Origin: JAWKIW01 sp046331175
Lineage (GTDB): Bacteria; Actinomycetota; Acidimicrobiia; Acidimicrobiales; Acidimicrobilacustridaceae
Length of the DNA stretch: 64,000 bases
NCBI GenBank assembly: GCA_046331175.1
Contig: JAXLRI010000004.1
Location: 496,001-560,000 of the forward strand
Direction of reading: 5' to 3'
Under the pieces are notes generated by a model. The model was given only the letters and a program-made list of their open reading frames with translations, did no database searches and was not told the origin of the DNA. Shown piece by piece: positions 1-8,175 of this stretch. The translations under genes and the position numbers were made by a program. How positions within the stretch are numbered: position 1 is the first letter of the stretch; each line of letters starts with the position of its first letter.

Positions 1-717
1 GGCATCGATCGGTCCGTCGGCGGTGAGCACCCGGCCAGGCTCGAAGCCCTCGACGGCGCAGCCCAGCCGCAGGTCGACACCTCGCGCCCGCAGGGCGTCG
101 GCCACCAGTGCGCCCATGTCGGGGTCGAGGGTGCCCATGACCTGGTCGGCCGCCTCCACCATCACGGTCGTCACGCCGTGGGCGACGAAGGCCTCGGCCA
201 CCTCCAGGCCGATGAACCCGCCGCCGACGATCACGGCCCGCAGGCCGTCGTCGGACGCGGCCGCGGCGCGGGCCCGGGCCAGAAGGGCCTCGCCGTCTTC
301 GACGACGTGCACGGCGTGGACCATGGGCAGCTCGATGCCGGGGAGCGGCGGCCGGATGGGTCGGGCTCCTGTGGCGACCACCAGCTGGTCGAAGTGCTCG
401 GTGGTGGTGCGATCGGCGTCGAGGTCGTGCACCTCGACGGTGCGGGCGTCGAGGTCGAGGGCCACCACCTCGTGGCGGATGCGGACGTCGATGTCCTGGC
501 GCTGGCGGAACTCCTCGGGCGTGCGGGCGATGAGGTCGTCGACCTCCTCGACCAGCCCGGCGATGCGGTACGGGATGCCGCAGGCCGCATAGCTGGTGCG
601 AGGCCCGCGCTCGAAGGCGACGACCTCGAGGTCGTCGGACCCGCGGAGACGGCGGGCCTGGGACGCCGCCGACATCCCGGCGGCGTCTCCGCCGATCACC
701 ACCAGCCGCTCAGCCAT
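1..717 (-). CDS. FAD/NAD(P) disulfide oxidoreductase, CoA-disulfide reductase type (partial, N-terminal part)
   Basis: These are the first 239 residues of a flavoprotein whose C-terminal part lies beyond the left edge. The ATG at 717 opens with an FAD Rossmann motif (VVIGGDAAGMSAA). Residues 42-50 read SYAACGIPY, with Cys46 at the place of the redox-active cysteine of CoA-disulfide reductases and Nox-type NADH oxidases. A second dinucleotide motif (VIVGGGFIGLE) near residue 160 should bind NAD(P)H. The family reduces CoA disulfide, polysulfide or oxygen in the cytoplasm; the substrate cannot be decided from this part. Many relatives carry a C-terminal rhodanese domain, which cannot be checked here. 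No second gene is seen between it and the window edge. Confidence 0.85.
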   Translation of the reverse strand, partial: MAERLVVIGGDAAGMSAASQARRLRGSDDLEVVAFERGPRTSYAACGIPYRIAGLVEEVDDLIARTPEEFRQRQDIDVRIRHEVVALDLDARTVEVHDLDADRTTTEHFDQLVVATGARPIRPPLPGIELPMVHAVHVVEDGEALLARARAAAASDDGLRAVIVGGGFIGLEVAEAFVAHGVTTVMVEAADQVMGTLDPDMGALVADALRARGVDLRLGCAVEGFEPGRVLTADGPIDA

Positions 718-845
718 GGCCGCGGAGCCTACCGAGCCGTCTCGTCTGGACCGCCGACGCCGACGGGTGACGCCGCTTCGTGGCCGGCCTCGCCAACCGG
801 TCGAGGGTCCAGGTGGCGCGTCGCCGGGGTGCCAGACTGTCGCCC

Positions 846-1025
846 ATGGCCGTGAGCGAGGACTGCCGCCACTACTCCAGCCGGTCGACCCCGTCGGGCG
901 ACCAGCTGCAGCGCTGCAAGCTGAGCGCCAACGAGGAGAACCCGTTCGCCTGCCCGGAGGGGTGCGTGTTCTTCGAGCCCCGCAGCATCAGCGGCACCGG
1001 CTGGCAGGTCGGCCCCAACGGCTGA
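846..1025 (+). CDS. small four-cysteine protein, 59 aa, function unknown
   Basis: The ATG at 846 opens a 59-residue protein with four cysteines (Cys7, Cys24, Cys36, Cys40), the last two in a CPEGC pair. The regular cysteine content suggests a bound zinc ion or iron-sulfur centre or a small disulfide fold, but no named family was recognised. There is no signal peptide or membrane segment. It is transcribed away from the flavoprotein gene, with about 130 bp between the two starts that must hold both promoters. Codon use is strongly GC3-biased as in neighbouring genes, which supports real coding. An alternative in-frame start at 780 would add 22 basic residues of no evident domain and was not chosen. 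Confidence 0.55.
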   Translation: MAVSEDCRHYSSRSTPSGDQLQRCKLSANEENPFACPEGCVFFEPRSISGTGWQVGPNG

Positions 1026-1066
1026 CGATCGCGCCGGCGACGGGTCGCCAGGCTCCACGCTCGCGG

Positions 1067-2446
1067 TCAACCGGTGAACGCCGGGGTGACCACCGGTTGG
1101 CTCACCACCGACGCGGCCGGCGCCGACGTGGAGCTGGTCGACGACGACGTCGGGGCGGTCGGGCACCGGTCGGTCGGACCGAGCGCCTTGATCACCTCGC
1201 CGCCGAGGCCCTGCACGCTGAGGTCGATCCCCGCATCGTTGCCCATCAGGGCCGTGCCCCAGCAGGCGGCCGGAGCGAGGTAGACCTGCGTCGTCGAGCC
1301 GTTGGTCTTGCCGTTCTTCACGAGCAGGTCGAACGGGACCAGGTCGCGGTGCTTGGACTCGGGGGAGATCTCCCACGCCAGGCCCATGCACGTGTCGCAG
1401 TCGGGCCCGATGCCGTGGGGCGCGTGCGTCATGGCCATCGCCGGCGCCAGCGAGCTGGGCGCCCACCCCACGTTGGCGCTCACCCAGGTCCCCATGTCGG
1501 TCACGCTCGACACCAGGCCACCGGCCCCGGCGAAGGCGTTGAAGTTGTCGAACCAGCAGGGCTCGGACACGCCGGTGCGGCACTCCGGCCGGGCCATGTC
1601 GGTGTAGGGCGGGCCCTCCAGCTCGGTGGCGGTCATGCCCAGCGGTCCGGCGATCCGGTCGGCCACCATCGGTCCGTAGGGCGGGATCGGCTGGTTCGGC
1701 TGGTACTTGTCGGCCAGCACGGTCCCGAGCAGGCCGAAGCCCCAGTCGGAGTACGAGTAGGCCGTGCCGGGCGTGAACAGCAGCGGGTCACAGGGCTTGG
1801 CCCACCCGGTGGCGAACGACGACCACAGGTCGGTCTCGTCATAGGCGGCCCGACCGCTCGGCATCGAATCCGACCACGTCGCGTTGGCCGGGTCGTCGCG
1901 CAACCCGCTGTTGTGGGTGGCGAGGTCGTTGATGGTGATCGAGGCCGAGGGCCCCGAGCACGGGGTGCTGGGGACCACGTAGGGCGACGGCACCCACGTC
2001 TGGAGGTCGTGGTCCAGGTCGATGTGGCCGGCGAGCACGTCGAGGGCGAGTGCGGTGGCGGTGAAGGTCTTGGTCACCGACCCGATCTCGAAGCGCGTGG
2101 ACCCGGTGACGGGATCCGTGCCGTTCTTCTCCGTGACCCCGCAGGTGATCAGGGCGATCCGCGGTGGTCCGCCCACGGTGGTGGGCGAGACCACCGCCAC
2201 GGCCAGACCGGGGACCGCCCCCTTGCGGCCGTCGAGGTACGGGGCGAGCACCGGCTCGAGCGTCGGGAGCACGGCAGTGCCGGCGGCGTTGGCGCCGGTG
2301 CACCACGTCGCCGACGGCTGCCCGGCGGCGGCCGGCATGCCGACCGGCCCCGACGCGCCGACGGCGAGGGCTGCCGCCACCAGCGCCATGAGGACGACCA
2401 CCCGTCGGCGTCGGCCGGGGGCGGACTGCGACCGGACCGGCGTCAC
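1067..2446 (-). CDS. secreted serine hydrolase (beta-lactamase / penicillin-binding-protein fold) with C-terminal FTG tail
   Basis: 459 residues. The N terminus has a basic stretch and a hydrophobic core followed by Ala-rich cleavage sites (about residues 14-42), a Sec signal peptide. The catalytic SxxK motif is SVTK at residues 123-126, the second motif is YSD (in YSYSDWGF, Tyr-Ser-Asp in place of the usual Tyr-x-Asn), and a late NGKTNGS stretch fits the K/H-x-G box. The fold covers class C beta-lactamases, D-alanyl-D-alanine peptidases and esterases, so the substrate is open. After the domain come about 25 Thr/Ser/Ala-rich residues and the exact C terminus VVTPAFTG, shared with three other exported proteins in the window. 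No membrane helix follows this tail. The gene stands alone. Confidence 0.85.
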   Translation of the reverse strand: MTPVRSQSAPGRRRRVVVLMALVAAALAVGASGPVGMPAAAGQPSATWCTGANAAGTAVLPTLEPVLAPYLDGRKGAVPGLAVAVVSPTTVGGPPRIALITCGVTEKNGTDPVTGSTRFEIGSVTKTFTATALALDVLAGHIDLDHDLQTWVPSPYVVPSTPCSGPSASITINDLATHNSGLRDDPANATWSDSMPSGRAAYDETDLWSSFATGWAKPCDPLLFTPGTAYSYSDWGFGLLGTVLADKYQPNQPIPPYGPMVADRIAGPLGMTATELEGPPYTDMARPECRTGVSEPCWFDNFNAFAGAGGLVSSVTDMGTWVSANVGWAPSSLAPAMAMTHAPHGIGPDCDTCMGLAWEISPESKHRDLVPFDLLVKNGKTNGSTTQVYLAPAACWGTALMGNDAGIDLSVQGLGGEVIKALGPTDRCPTAPTSSSTSSTSAPAASVVSQPVVTPAFTG

Positions 2447-2626
2447 CTCCGCCCGTCCCCGCCACGTCCACCTGCCGTCGCCATCTCGCTCCCCTCGTCG
2501 ACCGCACCGATGACCGTATCCGCCCCGAGGACGCGAGACGTGCGAGGCGACCGGACAGGAGCGGATGCCACCCCCGGGTGGAGCCGCGCTGATGGCTGAC
2601 GCCCCATGAGCCGGGTACGGCCGGGT

Positions 2627-4315
2627 TCAGCCGAGGGACACGTGGAGCGACGAGGCGGGCTCGAGCCGGTGCACGCCGCGCGGTCGCCACGAGAGGCCGC
2701 GAGCCTCACCGAGCAGGTGGGCCATCAGGTACACGATCGACAGCCACATCTCGGTGCCCTGGAGGCCGGGCTCGTCGCCGTCGCCGAAGGCGAAGCCGGC
2801 GCCGTCGACCCAGTGCCCCAGCGTTCGGTCGAGCAGCACGGCGATGGCGTCGCGCACCTCGTCCCGGCGGTGGTCGACCTGGCCGGCGCACAGCCACAGC
2901 GGGTGCACGACGTCGAGCACGTTGCAGGCGTTGCGCGACCGCTCGTCGAACCAGCGGACCTCGCGGGCGTGGGCCAGCACGGTGTCGACCGCGGCCTCCG
3001 GGTACGGCAGGGGGACACCGAACTGGGCGTAGGTGCCGCGGGTCAGCCGGTAGAAGCCGTTGACCGGCATGAGCCAACCCCACGTGTCGTCGGGGGGCCC
3101 CCACATGCCGGTGCGCCGGTCGACGCGGGTCTGCAGCCAGCCGAGCAGCGCCTCCAGACCTCGGGTCGAGCGATGGTGTCGCCGGTTGAGGTACACGGCG
3201 GTCCCGAGGAAGTCGACCCACGAGCCGGCCGGCCAGGCCAGCGTCGCCCACGGCAGATCGTCCAGGCGGGCCAGCAGCTCGTCGGCCGGGAGCGACTCGA
3301 CGACGTGCACCAGGTGGCGGGGTGCGGCTCCGAGCACCTCGAGGGCGTAGCCCACCGACAGCACGCCGTAGTGGTGGTACTCGTCGCCGATGCGCCAGGC
3401 CAGCGGGTCGCCGGGGATGCCCTCGGCCGGGTCGGGGAACAGGCCGGTGGCCTCGTCCTGGAGGTCCTGCAGGCGGCCGACCCACCGCTGGCGGTCGCCG
3501 ATGAGGTCGAGGTCGCCGAAGGCCGCCGCCAGCTCGATGGCGTCGCAGTGCGCGCGGGTGGTGGGCAGGGCCCCCGGTCGATCGAGCCAGCCGGCCTCGG
3601 GATCGTCCGCGTCGACCCGGCAGCGATCGACGACGTCGCGCCACTGGGCCGACACCAGCGCGTCGAAGGCGTCGAGGCCCACCGGTCGACGGCGGCGGCC
3701 TTGGGCCGGACCCTTGCCGGCGGACCCGGGCGGCGGCGGGTCGCGCCGATCGCGCAGCACCCGGGCCGGCACCCCGGCCACGACGCTGTAGGGGGGCACG
3801 TCCCGGGTGACCACCGCACCCGCCGCCACCACACTGTGGGCCCCGATGGTCACGCCATCGCAGACGACGACGTGGGTCCCGATCCACACGTCGTCCTCGA
3901 CGACGATGCCCTGTTCGGTCAGGCCCTGCAGCCAGATCGGGGTGTCCACGTCATCGAAGACGTGGTTGAAGCCGTAGAAGGCGGCGTGGGAGGCGACCCG
4001 CACACCGTCGCCGAGGCGAACGGTCCCCGCCATGGTCACGTGCGGGTTGAGCGAGCAGTCGGCACCGACGACGACGCGGTCACGCAGCTGGCAACCGGCG
4101 GCCACGTAGCTGCGGTCACCGAGCTCCAGCACGTCGCAGATCACCGCGGCCGACGGCGCCACGTACGAGCGGTCGCCGAACACCGCGCCGATGCGCTCGA
4201 CCAGCCGGGCCTTGACCTCGTCCTGGCCATGCCACGTGCCGGATTCGGACCACACGGCGTGCCACGGCTCGTGCTCGACCTGCACGTCGTCGACGCGCTC
4301 GTCGCCGATCTCCAC
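2627..4315 (-). CDS. fusion of hexapeptide-repeat acyltransferase and helical (alpha/alpha barrel-like) domain
   Basis: 562 residues from a GTG at 4315, chosen because GGGGAGG lies 5 bases upstream; the frame is open much further but that part is antisense to the next gene. Residues about 25-160 are a left-handed beta-helix of hexapeptide repeats with the GTHVVVCDGVTIG and PPYSVVAGVPARVL signatures of acetyl/succinyltransferases that use acyl-CoA or acyl-ACP. A Pro/Arg-rich linker follows. Residues about 200-555 are rich in Trp and His (PWATLAWPAGSWVDFLG, NACNVLDVVHPLWLC) and look like helical-toroid domains of glycan-active or prenyltransferase-like enzymes. That assignment is by pattern only. 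A role in modifying a surface sugar or lipid is an inference. It is divergent from the alpha/beta hydrolase gene, with under 50 bp between. Confidence 0.75.
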   Translation of the reverse strand: MEIGDERVDDVQVEHEPWHAVWSESGTWHGQDEVKARLVERIGAVFGDRSYVAPSAAVICDVLELGDRSYVAAGCQLRDRVVVGADCSLNPHVTMAGTVRLGDGVRVASHAAFYGFNHVFDDVDTPIWLQGLTEQGIVVEDDVWIGTHVVVCDGVTIGAHSVVAAGAVVTRDVPPYSVVAGVPARVLRDRRDPPPPGSAGKGPAQGRRRRPVGLDAFDALVSAQWRDVVDRCRVDADDPEAGWLDRPGALPTTRAHCDAIELAAAFGDLDLIGDRQRWVGRLQDLQDEATGLFPDPAEGIPGDPLAWRIGDEYHHYGVLSVGYALEVLGAAPRHLVHVVESLPADELLARLDDLPWATLAWPAGSWVDFLGTAVYLNRRHHRSTRGLEALLGWLQTRVDRRTGMWGPPDDTWGWLMPVNGFYRLTRGTYAQFGVPLPYPEAAVDTVLAHAREVRWFDERSRNACNVLDVVHPLWLCAGQVDHRRDEVRDAIAVLLDRTLGHWVDGAGFAFGDGDEPGLQGTEMWLSIVYLMAHLLGEARGLSWRPRGVHRLEPASSLHVSLG

Positions 4316-4362
4316 CGCAGCCTCCCCGTTGGCGCGAACGGCGGCGATGGTAGAACACCGCG

Positions 4363-5436
4363 ATGTCCGGCCCCGAGCGGAACCTGTCGATGTGGCGCTA
4401 CCACCTGCGCCAGCTCGACGACCTCGCGCCGGTGGCGGACCCGCGCTCCGAGGTGCACGACGCGCCCTCCCTGGCCGTCTGGCAGGGGGGCTTCCGCCGG
4501 GAGCTCGTCGAGCTGCTGGCACCGTGGCCCGACGACGTCCCGTTGCTGCTCGAGGTCGCCGACGCCGGCCCGGCGGACGGGGACGGCGGCTTCGCCCGCC
4601 ACCGGGTCCACTGCCGGGTCGAGCGCCACCTCGACCTGTCGGCGTGGCTGCTCGTCCCCGACCACCTGCCCGCGCCGGGACCGGCGGTGCTGGCGGTGCA
4701 CGGCCACGGACCCGACCCGTGGCTGTACGAGGCGGGGGCCGACGCCGTCGTCGGACCCGACCCGACCGACCTGGAGGCGATGCTGGCGCTGCGGGCGCAG
4801 TGCCCGCCGTTCGGCGCCGAGCTGGCCCGGGCCGGCTTCGTCGTGCTGGCCCCCGACCTCCGCGGCTTCGGCGCACGTTCGGACGGCTGGCCGTCCGGTC
4901 ACCACCTCTGCGACCTCGAGCTGACCCAGCACCTCGCCCGCGGCCGGCTGCCGCTCACCGGCCACCTGCACGACCTGCGCCGCTGCCTCGACGTGCTCGT
5001 CGAGCTCCCCGAGGTGGACCCCAACCGCATCGGGGCCGCCGGCTTCTCCCTCGGCGGCACGCTCGTGCTGCACCTCGCCGCCCTCGACGAGCGGGTGGCG
5101 GCGGCGTTCGTGTCAGGTGGCTTCTCCGATCCGCGTGCCGCCGCCCGCGTGCCCTTCGACGTCTGCGGCACCCAGGTGCTGCCCGGCATGCTCGTCGACG
5201 TCGACCACGTCGGCCTGGCCGCCGCGATCGCCCCGCGTCCGCTGTCCATCGAGACCGGGGACCGGGACGTGCTGTGGCCCGCTGCCGACGCGGTGCGCGC
5301 CGGCGAGCGGGTCGCCGACATCTACCGCGCCGTGGGTGCCGACGGCGCGTGCAAGCACCGCACCTTCGCTGGCGACCACCGGTGGGACGGCACCGGACTG
5401 GTCGACGACCTGCAGCGCGCCCTCGCCAGCCCCTGA
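4363..5436 (+). CDS. alpha/beta hydrolase (dienelactone hydrolase / acetyl esterase-like)
   Basis: 357 residues. The nucleophile elbow is GFSLGG, the acid is in GDRDVLW and the histidine in AGDHRWDG, a complete Ser-Asp-His triad of the alpha/beta hydrolase fold. The stretch AVHGHGPDPW near residue 110 forms the oxyanion loop. The long N-terminal region before the fold resembles that of bacterial esterases of the dienelactone hydrolase and acetyl-xylan esterase type. No signal peptide is seen, so it should be cytoplasmic. The ATG at 4363 has no clear ribosome binding site, and an ATG at 4390 is possible. It is divergent from the acyltransferase fusion gene, so the pair may share a control region and act on acylated substrates in opposite ways; that is inference. 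Confidence 0.8.
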   Translation: MSGPERNLSMWRYHLRQLDDLAPVADPRSEVHDAPSLAVWQGGFRRELVELLAPWPDDVPLLLEVADAGPADGDGGFARHRVHCRVERHLDLSAWLLVPDHLPAPGPAVLAVHGHGPDPWLYEAGADAVVGPDPTDLEAMLALRAQCPPFGAELARAGFVVLAPDLRGFGARSDGWPSGHHLCDLELTQHLARGRLPLTGHLHDLRRCLDVLVELPEVDPNRIGAAGFSLGGTLVLHLAALDERVAAAFVSGGFSDPRAAARVPFDVCGTQVLPGMLVDVDHVGLAAAIAPRPLSIETGDRDVLWPAADAVRAGERVADIYRAVGADGACKHRTFAGDHRWDGTGLVDDLQRALASP

Positions 5437-5459
5437 GGCCTGCGGGCGCTCAGCGCAGC

Positions 5460-5801
5460 TCAGACGAGCAGGGTCGCCAGCTGGGAGAAGAAGGCCGAGC
5501 GGGCGAGGACCTGATCGCAGCCGAGGGCGCGGGCCTCCTCGAGGCGCTCGCGCTCGACGTGGGAGGCGAAGCCGATCACGCGGCCGGCCCGGGCCGCCAC
5601 CTCGGCAACCGCGTCGAGGACGTCGTCCCCGCCCGTCGCCACCAGGCGGTCCAGGTCGATCACGGCCAGGTCGGCGTCGGCGGCCGCCTCGACCAGCGCC
5701 ATGGGCGAAGACGCGAACCGGCCGCGGTCACCGAGGACGGCCGCGACCTTGGACCGGTCCATGAGGTCGGGCACGAAGGCCACCACCCGCCCGGCCGTCA
5801 T
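5460..5801 (-). CDS. receiver-like small protein, 113 aa
   Basis: The protein has the alternating beta/alpha pattern of a response-regulator receiver: VVAFVPDL at the start, LAVIDLDRL at the position of the phospho-acceptor strand, VIGFASHV, and GCDQVLARSAFF near the end where receivers carry the conserved Lys. The usual acidic pair after strand 1 is reduced to one Asp and the late lysine is Arg, so phosphorylation is doubtful. There is no output domain. The ATG at 5801 overlaps the stop of the upstream gene by ATGA, so the two genes are cotranscribed and probably translationally coupled. Function is unknown; it may be a degenerate receiver acting as a protein-protein module. Confidence 0.65.
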   Translation of the reverse strand: MTAGRVVAFVPDLMDRSKVAAVLGDRGRFASSPMALVEAAADADLAVIDLDRLVATGGDDVLDAVAEVAARAGRVIGFASHVERERLEEARALGCDQVLARSAFFSQLATLLV

Positions 5802-6283
5802 CGCCGGCCCTCCGCTCGACGCCGGGCCAGGTGCACGTGGGCCTTGGCCGCGCCCCACACCAGCCCCGGCTCGTGCAGAGACGGGTCGAGGTCGGCGAAG
5901 GCGGCGGGGACGAGGTCGTAGTCGTCGTCGGGGAAGCGGGCCTCGGCATCGGCGTCGCGCACCACGGGCGGCACGCCCGCACCCCGCAGCACCCGTGTCG
6001 GGTACACGACGCCTCGGCGCACCACAGCCAACGGGTTGGTCCGCTGGTCGTCGATGTCGGTCAGCAGCAGCGCCCGCACCTGCGGACCGATCTCGAGCGC
6101 GGCCTCGTCGCCCGCAGCGCGGGCCTGGTCCATCACCGCCTCGTCGGCCGCGCCGGACCACGCCACCAGCACTCGCTCGACGGACCCGACCACCCAGCCC
6201 GACAGGGCGGCCTCGATGCCGTCGGCCAACGCCGCCGCGTACTCGGCGAGGCGGGCCTCGTCGTCGACCCGACGGTCGGCCAT
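5798..6283 (-). CDS. conserved hypothetical acidic protein, 161 aa
   Basis: Helical N-terminal half (DDEARLAEYAAALADGIEAA) followed by a beta-rich part with ALLLTDIDDQRTNPLAVVR and an acidic C-terminal half. No domain was recognised. The ATG at 6283 is preferred because GAGG lies 5 bases before it; an ATG at 6337 would add 18 low-complexity residues but has a poor ribosome site and would leave only 8 bp to the divergent DUF427 start. Its stop overlaps the start of the receiver-like gene, so they form a two-gene operon. No signal peptide or membrane helix is seen. Confidence 0.6.
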   Translation of the reverse strand: MADRRVDDEARLAEYAAALADGIEAALSGWVVGSVERVLVAWSGAADEAVMDQARAAGDEAALEIGPQVRALLLTDIDDQRTNPLAVVRRGVVYPTRVLRGAGVPPVVRDADAEARFPDDDYDLVPAAFADLDPSLHEPGLVWGAAKAHVHLARRRAEGRR

Positions 6284-6345
6284 GTCGGCCTCGGCAGCCG
6301 GATCCTGGGGGGACCTGGGGTTGGCGTCGGAGGACATCGCCACCC

Positions 6346-6855
6346 ATGCTGGCCGACGTGGCACGACCGACGCGCATCGAACCCGGCCCTGGGCAGGAAT
6401 CCGTGTGGGACTACCCCCGCCCCCCGATCGTGGTGCCGAGCGAGGACCGCATCCGCGTCGAGGTGGCGGGCGTGGTGATCGCCGACTCGACGCACGCGCT
6501 GCGCGTGCTCGAGACCAGCCAGGCGCCCGCCTACTACGTGCCGCCAGACGACGTGGTGTTCGAGCACCTCGTGCCCACGCTGACCCGCACCTTCTGCGAG
6601 TGGAAGGGGCAGGCCCGCTACTGGACCGTGCGGGTCGGCGACGCCGAATCGCGCGACGCCGCCTGGAGCTACAGCGACCCGACCGAGCGGTTCGCCGCCA
6701 TCCGCGACCACGTCGCCTTCTATCCACAGCGGGTCAGCCGGGCCTGGGTCGGCGAGGAGCTCGTGTCACCCAACGACGGTGACTTCTACGGTGGGTGGAT
6801 CACCTCCAAGGTCGTCGGTCCCTTCAAGGGCGGGGCCGGCACCCTCGGCTGGTAG
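6346..6855 (+). CDS. DUF427 domain protein
   Basis: 169 residues with the DUF427 pattern: VVIADSTHALRVLETSQAPAYYVPPDDV, then CEWKGQARYWTVRVGD, AAWSYSDP and HVAFYPQRVSRAWVGEE. This family is widespread in actinobacteria and has a small beta-barrel fold; its biochemical role is not established. The ATG at 6346 has GGAGG about 11 bases upstream. Its start faces the hypothetical operon on the other strand, so both promoters fall within 6284-6345. It is the last ordinary chromosomal gene before the toxin-antitoxin island. The stop is TAG at 6853. Confidence 0.85.
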   Translation: MLADVARPTRIEPGPGQESVWDYPRPPIVVPSEDRIRVEVAGVVIADSTHALRVLETSQAPAYYVPPDDVVFEHLVPTLTRTFCEWKGQARYWTVRVGDAESRDAAWSYSDPTERFAAIRDHVAFYPQRVSRAWVGEELVSPNDGDFYGGWITSKVVGPFKGGAGTLGW

Positions 6856-6888
6856 TCCGCGTCCGACCGCCGACGGCTGCCGTCCTCC

Positions 6889-6940
6889 GCGTCCCACTTG
6901 GATATGAGCTATCCCCGATCGGCCCTCCGGGGACGCGGTC
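6889..6940 (+). repeat. island direct repeat, copy 1 (degenerate)
   Basis: A degenerate copy of the repeat that recurs between the genes of the 6.9-22.6 kb island. It contains GCGTCCCAC and GCTATCCCCGATCGGCC, which match the repeat's first block (consensus roughly RTCCCAGATC then a GC-rich stretch), and lacks a clear second block. It marks the left boundary of the island, just after the DUF427 gene and before higBA. Confidence 0.4.
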
Positions 6941-6978
6941 GTTCGGGTGACTGGGCGGTGTTCGGGGACAGGTTCCAT

Positions 6979-6999
6979 CTGTTCGGTTGCCCTGAACAG
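6979..6999. promoter_or_regulatory. inverted repeat upstream of higBA, likely operator
   Basis: CTGTTC (6979-6984) and GAACAG (6994-6999) form perfect 6-bp arms around a 9-bp spacer, 15 bp before the GTG of the toxin gene. Antitoxins of the HigA/XRE type bind such palindromes to repress their own operon. The position suits that role. No footprint data can be had from sequence alone. Confidence 0.5.
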
Positions 7000-7013
7000 G
7001 TGATAACGATAGT

Positions 7014-7451
7014 GTGATCGGCGTGCCGGGGCGTTCGTGGCTGGTGGAGTTCCATCGTGACTGCGAGAGCTGGGCCGACCAGCTCCCCCAAGCCGATCAG
7101 GAGGCGCTGCTCGCCGCGATACGGGTGCTCCGCGATGTCGGTCCCCGCCTTGGCCGACCTCTGGTCGACACGGTGGTGGGGAGCCGGCACGCCAACATGA
7201 AAGAGCTTCGGCCTGGTTCGACCGGTCGGACCGGGATCCGCGTGCTGTTCGCGTTCGACCTGGAACGACACGCGATCTTGCTGGTCGGTGGGGACAAGAG
7301 CGGGGACTGGCGGGGCTGGTACGTCGAGAACATTCCGATCGCTGATGATCGGCTCGATCGGCATCAGGCCGCGATCGAGAAGCGAAGAGCGAAGCAGGCA
7401 GCAGCGACCAAGCAGGCGACGAAGAGCGGGAAGCGAAGGAGAACCCGATGA
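7014..7451 (+). CDS. higB: HigB/RelE-family toxin (phage Gp49-like)
   Basis: 145 residues. The core WLVEFHRDCESWADQL, LLAAIRVLRDVGPRLGRPLVDTV, MKELRPGSTGRTGIRVLFAFD and ILLVGGDKSGDW matches the RelE/HigB ribonuclease fold of the Gp49-like group, which cleaves ribosome-bound mRNA. The basic Lys/Arg-rich C terminus is an extension common in this group. The start is GTG at 7014 (a second GTG at 7023 is possible). The stop overlaps the antitoxin start by ATGA. Toxin-first order is typical of higBA. A palindrome 15 bp upstream is the likely autoregulatory site. Confidence 0.85.
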   Translation: MIGVPGRSWLVEFHRDCESWADQLPQADQEALLAAIRVLRDVGPRLGRPLVDTVVGSRHANMKELRPGSTGRTGIRVLFAFDLERHAILLVGGDKSGDWRGWYVENIPIADDRLDRHQAAIEKRRAKQAAATKQATKSGKRRRTR

Positions 7452-7813
7452 GCATGAAGAGTTGGGAGAAGAAGGTCCTCGCCGAGCCGGGAGCGGGCAA
7501 GCGTGTCGGGGAGATCGAGGACGAGCTGCGCCTCGCGGCGGGGCTGACAGCCCTTCGTGAGCGGGAGGGCCTGTCCCAGCGCGAGCTCGCCAAGCGGATC
7601 GGGGTGTCCCAACCGCGGGTCGCGGCGATCGAGCGGTCGAAGAACGTGACGATCGAGGTGCTCGAGCAGTACGTCGAGGGTCTCGGTGGCACGTTGGAGG
7701 TCAACGTCGTCAAGGGCCGCCGCAAGGTCGCCCTCATCGGGGGCTCCAACCAATCGAAGCGATCCACGCCGACAGCACCCAGGAAGCCCGCTGCGAAGCG
7801 TCGCTCAGCCTGA
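7448..7813 (+). CDS. higA: HigA-type antitoxin, XRE-family helix-turn-helix
   Basis: 121 residues with a helix-turn-helix at about residues 40-65 (GLSQRELAKRIGVSQPRVAAIE), followed by KNVTIEVLEQYVEGLGGTLEVNV, the usual dimerisation continuation in HigA-like antitoxins. A basic Lys/Arg/Pro-rich tail ends the protein. It overlaps the toxin gene by 4 bp, so the two are made together. By family knowledge it neutralises the toxin by direct binding and represses the operon, probably through the palindrome at 6979-6999. The pair sits alone between two copies of the island repeat. Confidence 0.85.
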   Translation: MSMKSWEKKVLAEPGAGKRVGEIEDELRLAAGLTALREREGLSQRELAKRIGVSQPRVAAIERSKNVTIEVLEQYVEGLGGTLEVNVVKGRRKVALIGGSNQSKRSTPTAPRKPAAKRRSA

Positions 7814-7832
7814 CGGCCGCCACCCCGCCGGC

Positions 7833-7900
7833 AGCGGGCCGATCCAAGCGTGGAGGTAGCCCTGATCCACGGCTCCTTGGCGGGCAGTACGCCGGCTCGG
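7833..7900 (+). repeat. island direct repeat, copy 2
   Basis: Holds AGCGGGCCGAT and, at 7881-7899, CGGGCAGTACGCCGGCTCG, which is identical over 19 bp to part of the copy at 20994-21053. Between the two blocks this copy is longer than most. It separates higBA from the disrupted vapBC-like pair. Confidence 0.7.
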
Positions 7901-8013
7901 CGTGGCCTTGAGGGGTCTGGCCCCCAAAGGCACGAGGGATGAGGGTGAATGCCGACCAGCTGCCGTCAGCCCAGGATCGCCCAGTCGTTCGCCTGCGATA
8001 GCGTGGAATCGAG

Positions 8014-8175
8014 ATGTCGAGCGAGCCGATCCAGCCCAGCCATGACGACAGCTTGGAGCTGCCCGTCGAGGAGCTGCTGCGTCGCGCACGGCCGCTGCCA
8101 CCCCACGAGGAGATGGTGATCGACGATCTCACCAGCGAGGAGGGTGACGCCTTCCTCGCCGCGCTACGACAGTGA
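8014..8175 (+). CDS. small acidic antitoxin of a PIN-toxin pair (now orphan)
   Basis: 53 residues, strongly acidic, ending LTSEEGDAFLAALRQ. The same ending pattern (LTDDEDDAFAAALSS) is found in the antitoxin at 21163, which also precedes a PIN toxin, so the role is by analogy. It has no obvious DNA-binding domain. The stop overlaps the toxin start (GTG at 8172) by GTGA. The antitoxin is intact, but its toxin partner was cut in two by the IS21 insertion 270 bp downstream, leaving the antitoxin without a working target in this locus. Confidence 0.65.
   Translation: MSSEPIQPSHDDSLELPVEELLRRARPLPPHEEMVIDDLTSEEGDAFLAALRQ

Noticed and set aside
4316..4876. Extending the acyltransferase fusion to a 749-residue protein
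   Set aside because: The extra N-terminal part is Arg/Pro-rich, lies antisense to a well-supported alpha/beta hydrolase, and the GTG at 4315 has an excellent ribosome binding site.
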